Source: Galeopsis tetrahit
Taxonomy: Eukaryota > Streptophyta > Magnoliopsida > Lamiales > Lamiaceae
Assembly (NCBI GenBank): GCA_963675135.1
Contig: OY776125.1
Span: 19,890,565 to 19,954,564, forward strand
DNA: 64,000 nt
Direction of reading: 5' to 3'
This document shows, one piece after another, positions 56,507-64,000 of the stretch. The notes beneath the pieces were generated by a model. It saw only the letters and a program-made list of their open reading frames with translations. It searched no databases and was not told the DNA's origin. Each line of letters starts with the position of its first letter. Positions within the stretch are counted from its first letter, which is position 1. The position numbers and the translations under genes were made by a program.

Positions 56507-59029
56507 CTAGTTTGTATGTACGGGTCAGTTGTATTTTATCTTTTATAAAGTCTATAGATATCATTAATTATGAGTTGAATGTTGATTTTAAAATTATTTG
56601 GTTAAATTAAATTTCATTTTAAAAAAGAAAAGAAAAATAACAAAAAATATTTGTCTTGAATAAATACAGAGTATTTGTTTTCATAATTTAATGCATTCAT
56701 AATTTTTTATGAGTTTAAATCTCTTGATCACATATATATAAATAATAATTATCTAGATAAAAAAATAAATAACTCAAATATATAGAATAAAATCTATATT
56801 ATTATATGTTTTGTTTAAGTATATGCCAAGTATTTTTTTTTTCTTAGATATTCTTCATCTCTACCCACAATATTTTTAAGATATGTCCACTCATCTTCAT
56901 TTCACAATGCAATAGTTTCATAAGTAAAATTTCATTATTAGTGCAAAAAAAATACTCATTATAATTGGGAATGAGTTCATTTGTCAAGAGCACTGTTAAT
57001 AAAATTACTCCTACACGATAGATTAATAATGTTATTACATACAAATACACATTGCCAATTGAAATATTGCACATTACATGCTGCAAATATCTATAGTGTT
57101 TACAAATGTCAACTTGCAACCTGTTTATTCACTTGAATGCTAACTTATAATTTGATGTTATATAACTGAAGTTCTTACTTCTATATATTCCAACCAAAAC
57201 CAAATAATGTATTAAACCGAACTGAAACTAACATCTTTTGAGTGACTAATTTGATCAACATAAGCTGTTATGCTCACTCCTGCATATATCCAACCAAACC
57301 AATTTCTTCATTTTAATTTTTTGTCCTTCAATTAATTTTTAGCACATTCATATAGTTAAAGAATTTAATAGAATTATAGTAAAATTTGAACAGTGGTTTC
57401 CCATATTCAATTGGAAATATAAGCTAAAAACACAATTTTTCACTATTAATTGCTGCCAAACTGGGTTTAGTTTCTCCTAATTAATTTATGTATTTTAAAT
57501 ACATAATATAGAAATCATAAAGGTTCTCCTAATCAATTAAATTCAAAACATGATGTTATTAATTCTTCAAATTATTTATGTTATAGAAGTTGCCTTATGA
57601 AGTGACCTTAATTATTTTTACGAAAAAGCTTAATTTACAAAATTGCATATACTCACTTGATTAAGAGCTGGAGGAATTTTGGCAGTGGAGTGGAATTCCG
57701 ACAACGGCAGAGATAAGGCTGGGAACAGGGCTGCAAGGGCAAAATAAAAACCAAGTTTGTCATCTCTTTCGCAAACACAAGATAGTCCTATCAATCCTCA
57801 TAAATATACTCTCATCGAGTTGAATCTTGAAGGTGGGATTCTAGCTTATGTTCTCTATTACATTAGAGCTGGGCTCCACGAAGAATACACGTCTTTCCGG
57901 AGTCTATCTCTCTTTAACGTTTCAACTTTTCCCTGCGTGTCTCCGCCTCTCTTCCTTTTCTCTAAGATTCTTTACATTATGTCATGTGTTAGCTTATGAC
58001 CTTAATAAAAATTAATAAGAAAATTGCAGGATAAACATTTAAAGATGCAGAATGATTGGAGTTTTATGGAGGTATGTATTCTTATAAGTGAAAAATGAAA
58101 TATTGCACCAATCATAATTATCGTATGAAAACATATTTTTGAATTTTACTATATTTGTTGTTTGCATCAACTAAAAACATGTACACATAACTAAAGAGGT
58201 AGGAGGAAAAACTGGAGTAGTAACCCATATTATGCATGAAGACTCTGACTATTATATCCATGGGATGGTGGCATAACATCATTATTTATTTAAAATCATC
58301 AAATAATGTAGAAAAGGTACTTGCAATCTCAAGTAATTAACGTCATGAAACATTTTATATCATAAACCTTCATGGGATTTGGATTGTCCCCTTGACATGT
58401 GATTGACACCACAAATATCACTGCTTCCTTAGTTTGTAAATCTCTTTGAAAAAAAAAAAAAAAAAACAGATTATAATTTCTAAGAGAAAGCAAATCTAAG
58501 TGGGTAAACTCGTTAGTAAACTTCCCTCTAGCTTGCTGAAGAAGGGCATCTTCTATTTTCAAACGAGAAATAGATACATATAAGTTGAACTTCATCCATG
58601 GAGAGAACAAACACGACGCTCGACTTTGCGGCCGAGACGCTCAACAATATCCATTGTATTGCCTGTTTGTGAAGCATACAATATCAGCAACTGACGATTA
58701 TCAAACTTTTCCTCCATTGAGCCCATCAAGTTTTTCACTGCAATTACAATCATTACTCGCTGACAAGATTAATGTCAAATGAAGCAAGAACACGATTCTA
58801 TGAATATTAAGAATAAATGTAAATTAGTTGATGAAAACGGATGGTCAGTCTCGAGAGTCTCTCTATTTCTCTATTCTTATTCTTATGAGAGTCTTGTCAT
58901 CTTCCTATTATTTTGAAAGTTTTTCTATCTCCCTATTCTTTTAATGTACACATGGCGAAAGAAAAAATATTCTCAAATGCAAACGTGACGAAAGCTAGAG
59001 AGCCCTCATCCTCGTTTTATATATATAGA
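56507..59029 (-). mobile_element. Possible second Helitron
   Basis: On the minus strand the right edge begins TCTATATATATAAAACGAG after an A, like the Helitron at 20918-25294. The proposed 3' end is CTAG followed by T at 56507-56510, with a cccgta motif near it but no good hairpin. The 5' end is convincing and the 3' end weak. The inside is mostly AT-rich, with a GC-richer piece at 57660-57990 that may be captured DNA. Confidence 0.33.
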
Positions 59030-59411
59030 TTGCATGCATCAACTATTTCTTTTTTCTAGTGTCAAATTTTAAATTATGTCAATTCGTTTGATATATATAT
59101 ATATATATATATAACAATCAAATTAAAAATTAGATAAAATAATATTTGATTAATAATAATCAACTCCATTAATGGTGAGTGTTTTGTATAAATAAATATG
59201 CAATAATGTAACTAAATATTTTCATAAACGAAATAAGTTTACTCTATCCCTCAAAAAGTTACTTATATTGCCATTTTAGGCATTCCAAAGTTATTCGGTT
59301 CCTTTTTTGATACCACATATTATCTCTTTCTATAACACTTTTCTTTGTTATTTCTCTTTAACCTTTATCTTTCTTACTTCTATTTACTTTAACAATTCAC
59401 TACATATTTAA
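59030..59411. other. Intergenic, with (AT)n run
   Basis: An AT dinucleotide run lies at about 59090-59112. A degenerate half of a Stowaway-like end (ctctatccctcaaaaagtt near 59240) may be present. No gene. Confidence 0.4.
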
Positions 59412-59413
59412 TA

Positions 59414-59706
59414 CTCCCTCCGTCCAATTTCATTATTTTCACTTTTCTTTTTTAATTGTCCAATTTTATTATGTCCATTTCCTTTTTGGAAATAATATTA
59501 TTCACACTACTTTATCTCCACCCTCCAATCATCACTTATTTACTCAAACTGCCACTAACTTTATTCATAAACAATCACTTTACCTATAAATGGACCCCAC
59601 AACATTCCATCATACCCCCAACTTATCTACTCTATACATAAACTAATCAACATTTATTAAAACCCGTGCCCGAAGAAGTGTGCATAATAAAATTGGACGA
59701 AGGGAG
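59414..59706. mobile_element. Stowaway MITE (293 bp)
   Basis: Ends ctccctccgtccaatttc and, at the right, aaattggacgaagggag are inverted repeats with one extra base. TA flanks both sides (59412-59413 and 59707-59708). Confidence 0.88.
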
Positions 59707-59708
59707 TA

Positions 59709-60690
59709 CTATATTTTTAACACATATGTTAAAAGTAAATGGACAACTTTCAAAGGGACATATGAAATATATATTTAATATGAAATATTTTAAGTTGAAT
59801 ATGTTACTATGGTTAGTGAGACGCTTTCATCTGAATCATAATTTTTCTCTTAATCAAGTTTATAGAAGCTTTTATAAAAAATGAACTCATTAGATTTTGT
59901 TGTAATCGTAATTTTATTTATTTTTATATTTAATTTGATTGTATGCAACTTAAAATATTACACAATTATTATATAAAAAAACTTTTTATTTATCCATTCA
60001 TATTTCCACTTTCAAAATTTTGGGTTCCTCATTGATATATAAAAATGAATTTAGAAAGAATGATTGTAAATAATAACCCAATATTCATCGTCATTGAAAT
60101 AGAGAATGAAGCCAAAAAAAAAGGTTTGTACAATTATTGAAAAAAAAAAAGGGTAAAAACTTAATTTGGATATATGGAGGGTCAAGATAAAGAACAACAT
60201 TTAATTAGATAGAAAACGTTCTACTTTTCTTAACCGAAACAAATGGTCGAGATTGACAAAAAAAAAAAAATCAATTAGTAAAATATGGCGGGAAAATAAA
60301 AAAAAGTAACAATACATAGATGAATTAATTTTAAGAATTTGGTCAAATAGAATCTGCCCATTTATAACAACGTTTAAAAACAATGTATAAGGAAATTTTT
60401 TAAACTTGTTTTGACGAATTATTAATTGATAATTTATTTTGTTTGTATCATCTAAAGTCTTATATAAACAAATTTTATAGTGTAACTAGTTGTATATTAA
60501 TAATTTGATTATAAAGGGATAATTAGGAATTATTTTTATATAAAATCAACTCTTTTTTATTAATTGAATTACTAAAGAGTAAAAAGTTGTCGAGACGGAA
60601 TTTCTAGTGAATTCTATTTGTTGGCTAGAAAAACCCAATATAAAAAAGCATTTCTCTATTATTTTTTTCCGAAGCCCTAATTCATTCCTC
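59709..60690. other. Intergenic and SC35 promoter region
   Basis: AT-rich DNA without a recognisable gene. The part near 60600-60690 should contain the promoter and transcription start of the SR gene. Confidence 0.4.
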
Positions 60691-60697
60691 CTTTCTT

Positions 60698-60717
60698 CTC
60701 TCTCTCTCTCTCTCTCG
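60698..60717 (+). repeat. CT microsatellite in 5' leader of the SR gene
   Basis: About ten TC/CT dinucleotides lie 35-50 bases before the start codon. Pyrimidine-rich leaders are common near plant transcription starts. Confidence 0.75.
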
Positions 60718-60750
60718 CCCTCGCTCGCTCGGCGCAGTGAGATCCAAACA

Positions 60751-63558
60751 ATGTCGCACTTCGGAAGATCCGGCCCGCCCGACATCAGAGACACCTACTC
60801 CCTGCTCGTTCTCAACATCACTTTCCGTAACTGCTCTTCCTCTATTGCTCTTTTTACTTCGATTTTTCCTGTTTCTTTTCTAATTATTTACGAATTATGA
60901 ATACTTTTTGTAGGCACTACTGCAGACGACTTGTTCCCCCTCTTTGATAAGTACGGAAAAGTTGTTGATGTGTTTATCCCCCGAGACCGGAGGTATGTAT
61001 GTTTAGATTATTGTATTGTTTTGTATTTGTCTCAATTATTATTATAAAATTTACAAAATTAGGTGTTTATTTGGGATATATTAATTATTTTGGTGTGGCA
61101 ACTGTTCGCAAGAGCTGGATTCTCGATAGTTCTTTTTAAATTCAATTTTTGGTCTAAAAATGACGAAACCCTAGTTTGATTGTGACACCCTCGGTGTTAG
61201 ATTATTGGGGCTCTGTTATTATGGTTTGCGGTGTATAAATACCTCACTCTTGAAAAGCTTGATTTTCGTTATCCATTTTAGAGTTTGTTTTATATGCTTA
61301 TGTTCCTTTTAGATTACAGGAATAAATATGATGACTGATAACATTTATGAAGTTTGTCTTGTGAATAAAAAATGCTTTTCACCCGACTTCAGCTTTTGAC
61401 TTGTATTATTTTATCTGTTGGCAGAATTGTTGAACTTTTAAGACAGCTCTTATAGATTGCTCCTTCTGATTTATGCTAAACAAATTTCAACTGTATTCCT
61501 ATTGAAATCAGGACTGGTGACTCAAGAGGCTTTGCATTTGTGCGGTATAAGTATCAAGATGAGGCTAATAAGGCTGTTGAAAAGCTAGATGGTATGGGAG
61601 AAGAGCTTAATTATTGGTTCTCTATTATTAATTCAATTCATTCTCATGTGACATACTGACTTTATGATATTAATGCTGCCTTATGCAGGAAGAGTTGTTG
61701 ATGGGAGAGAAATAATGGTTCAATTTGCTAAATATGGACCAAATGCAGAGCGAATGTAAGTGGTCCACTGTTCTACCAGCCTAGTGTTGCAATTAGTAAT
61801 TCAGACGAGGCTTTGGGTTAATTTCTTGCTAGGTTGTGTTTGGATTCTAGGATATGAGGATGGATTTGAAATCCAGATTATCAAATCTATTTATCATGGT
61901 TTGGTTGTTGACATGGATTTGAAATCTACCACTCACAATTTATCATGGTTTGGAGTTCAATCGATTCATTTTCAAACACTTGTATTTCAAACCCTCGTCC
62001 AAAACCCAATCGAAAGTTTTCCTGTTTTTGTTGATTGAGTGTCATGGTGGAATGATATATCTGATATCAATGTATATACAAAAAAATCAGTTCTAATTTG
62101 ATTTGTGTTTTTTTAGCAGTGATAAAGGTAGAATTGAAGAACCTGTTTTCAGGTCTAAAGGCAGGTCAAGGAGCCGTAGTCCTCGGCCAAGGTAAGATAC
62201 TCTGCTTTTAGGCTTATACATTTGCAGCAATTAAATGCATACACTTATATTTGCTACCTTTTCTATTATGAATTAGTGTTTTCCTTTTATTATAGCATCT
62301 CCTTTGTTCATACTTCATAGAATATTTTATTTGAAAAGCAGTTAAAAAAGATTCAAAAGTTGTGCATTTGAAATCATATGCTTGAGACTGTGTTGTGTCC
62401 TATCAAGTCAACACTACCTCTCTACTTTATGATTTTTAATTTCCCACGTTTGATAGTGAAGTAAATTTGAATGTACAGGAGTGATCGGGATAGGGATTCC
62501 CGGAGGAGAAGCCACAGCAAGAGTAGGGGTAGAAGTGATAACAGGGATAGGGATTCCCGTAGTAGGCATAGAGATTATCGAAGTAGGAGCAGGTCTCGAA
62601 ACCGAAGCCGTAGTGGAAGTCCTGGATATCGCAGAGAACGTGGAAGAGGCAAATATGACGATGACAGACGCAGAAGAAGTCGGTCTTATGGAAGGTATAT
62701 CTTTAAGTTACATCACCAAATACGTGCTTGAGCTATGTACTTAGGGGTTGTTAGTTTCTACCCCCCCCACCCCACATTTTTATTTCAAATCTATATCCTT
62801 GTTATTTTCACTGGATTATGGTTTACGATTTCTAATCCTATAAAATTCTACCTTGTAATATATACCTATAATACATCTATTTTCAAACACAATTTAATAC
62901 ACCATCAATTATCAATATCCCACATTTTGATTATTATTACCTATGCAGCTCAACAACCTCTCTCCTTTTTAATTTGCACACAAAAATTCCCAATCACCTT
63001 ATCTCATATTTTCAAAATCCTACAAGACCTACTATAACATATACAAAATCTACCCTAACATGTAGTACAAAATCCAAATACACTTCTAATCTACCGAAGG
63101 GATTTGGAAACTCCAATACATAACAAGATCTCTGATTAAGCTTTTGGTGTTTACTGTAGTGCTTCTCCTGCACGGCGGAGTCCTAGTCCGCGGAGGAGTC
63201 CCAGTCCTCGGAGGAGTCCCAGCCCACGGAGGAGTCCCAGCGCGAGGAGGAGTCCCAGTGCCCGAAGAAGTCCCAGCCCGCGAAGGAGCCCAAGCCCGCG
63301 GAGGAGTCTTAGTCCTCGCAGGAGTCTATCTCCAAACAAAACACCTTCTTCTAGGGGTGGAAGTCCTGACATGAAGACTCACAAAGCACGGTCAGCCAGC
63401 CCAAAGAGTGTTTCTCCCCGTGTTCGTCGTGATTCTCGGAGCCCGTCTCCCCGTTCTCCGGCTGATGTAAGTATTTGAACTCTCTGTGATGTTCTGTTTG
63501 GAACGGAAATGTTATTCACAGTGGCTTATGCTGGATTTTTTTTTTCTTTCAGGAATAA
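60751..63558 (+). CDS. SC35: SR splicing factor, SC35 type
   Basis: Eight coding exons join in frame: 60751-60826, 60914-60992, 61512-61591, 61689-61755, 62117-62191, 62479-62694, 63160-63466 and 63553-63558. They give 301 residues. The protein starts MSHFGRSGPPDIRDTYSLLV, as in Arabidopsis SC35. The RRM (about residues 15-95) has RNP2 (LLVLNI) and RNP1 (RGFAFVRY). The rest is an Arg/Ser-rich domain with about nine SPRR-type repeats in exon 7. It binds pre-mRNA exonic enhancers and recruits U1/U2AF in the nucleus; SR-kinase phosphorylation of RS repeats controls its location. The acceptor of exon 5 is a tandem TAG-CAG, so transcripts may include or skip one Ser codon. All introns are GT-AG and nothing is broken. 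Confidence 0.95.
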
Positions 63559-63897
63559 AGAAGTGGAGGCTGCTAGATTGATCTTTAGCTGTTGAGTTAC
63601 CTGATCGTTCCTGTGATCGTCGTTGTGGTGGTTGCTGTAATGAATTTCCTGAGTTTGTGCAAAGATTGAATACCTTTCTGTTGTAGTGGACCTATTTTTA
63701 TGTGTGATGTTCGACTTTAATGGGTCGGTACCAATCTTAACTGTTACCTATCTTAGGTGGATTGCGTTTTCTTTGTTTCCCCAGTTATGTTTTGTGTTGG
63801 ATCCTAATCTCAATGTGTTGTTCAACATTTTACTCATATGAGCCCTTTACCTGCCTCATATAGTTTACACCTGGGAAGGTAGTTGCTGATTGACAAG
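63559..63897 (+). other. 3' UTR and downstream of the SR gene
   Basis: It contains the 3' UTR after the TAA at 63556-63558. I see no other gene. Confidence 0.5.
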
Positions 63898-63990
63898 ATG
63901 ATGCAGCAGCTGTTGATGCTGTTTTTAGATGATGCAGCAGCTGTTGGTGCTGTTTTTAGATGATGCAGTAGCTGTGCATGCTGTTTTTAT
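63898..63990 (+). repeat. 31-bp tandem repeat x3
   Basis: Three head-to-tail units (63898-63928, 63929-63959, 63960-63990) of the form atgatgcagcagctgttgat plus gctgtttttag. The first two differ at one base, and the third is more changed. Confidence 0.93.
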
Positions 63991-64000
63991 ATTGCTCGTT

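Noticed and set aside
57757..57999. Small gene of 80 codons
   Set aside because: No family resemblance, no splice or promoter support, and it sits in a possible Helitron.
63144..63374. Open frames on both strands over the repeat-rich exon 7 of the SR gene
   Set aside because: They are frame shadows of the SPRR repeat coding sequence, which explains the Gly/Val and Leu/Gly periodicity.

Overview
This is a plant nuclear genomic window, probably from a eudicot and possibly an asterid (the lineage is a low-confidence guess). The evidence is spliced plant-type genes with GT-AG introns and AT-rich intergenic DNA, and a large share of nested transposable elements: Ty1-copia LTR retrotransposons, an L1-type LINE, a Helitron, hAT and Stowaway elements and a tRNA-derived SINE. 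No bacterial, organellar or viral genome is present.

Three host genes are supported. A vacuolar H+-ATPase 16-kDa proteolipid (subunit c) gene with three coding exons lies at 12311-13954 (+). An intronless-CDS protein with EF-hand, TPR and ZZ-type zinc-finger regions, of the At1g05150/At2g32450 type, lies at 45537-47951 (+). An SR splicing factor of the SC35 type with eight coding exons lies at 60751-63558 (+).

The rest is mostly mobile DNA. (1) 1-10551: copy A of a large Sirevirus-like Ty1-copia element. It has decayed coding regions and a long third ORF between pol and the 3' LTR. (2) 14636-18766: a 5'-truncated L1-type LINE on the minus strand with a 13-bp target duplication. (3) 19444-20313: a hAT-type element with a Stowaway MITE nested inside it. 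(4) 20918-25294: a probable non-autonomous Helitron (minus strand) carrying a perfect 123-bp tandem duplication and an old LINE tail. (5) 25836-26752: a rearranged solo LTR of the copy A family. (6) 26963-40406: copy B, a complete and very young sister element of A with nearly identical LTRs and a 5-bp target duplication. It sits inside the 3' LTR of an older minus-strand copia element, D (26753-26962 plus 40407 to about 43300). (7) 48956-55673: copia element E, complete with 320-bp LTRs and a 5-bp target duplication, interrupted by a 1661-bp insertion flanked by a 115-bp direct repeat. (8) 55680-60700: AT-rich DNA with a SINE, a possible second Helitron and a Stowaway MITE.

The most notable biology is the third ORF shared by copies A and B (about 1150-1240 codons). 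Both copies keep the same long reading frame despite separate breaks, so it looks like a real element gene. It has no visible envelope features. It has a coiled coil and a conserved C-terminal domain, and polypurine-tract copies flank it and lie within it. Copy B's near-identical LTRs combined with broken pol and ORF3 suggest that it was mobilised in trans.
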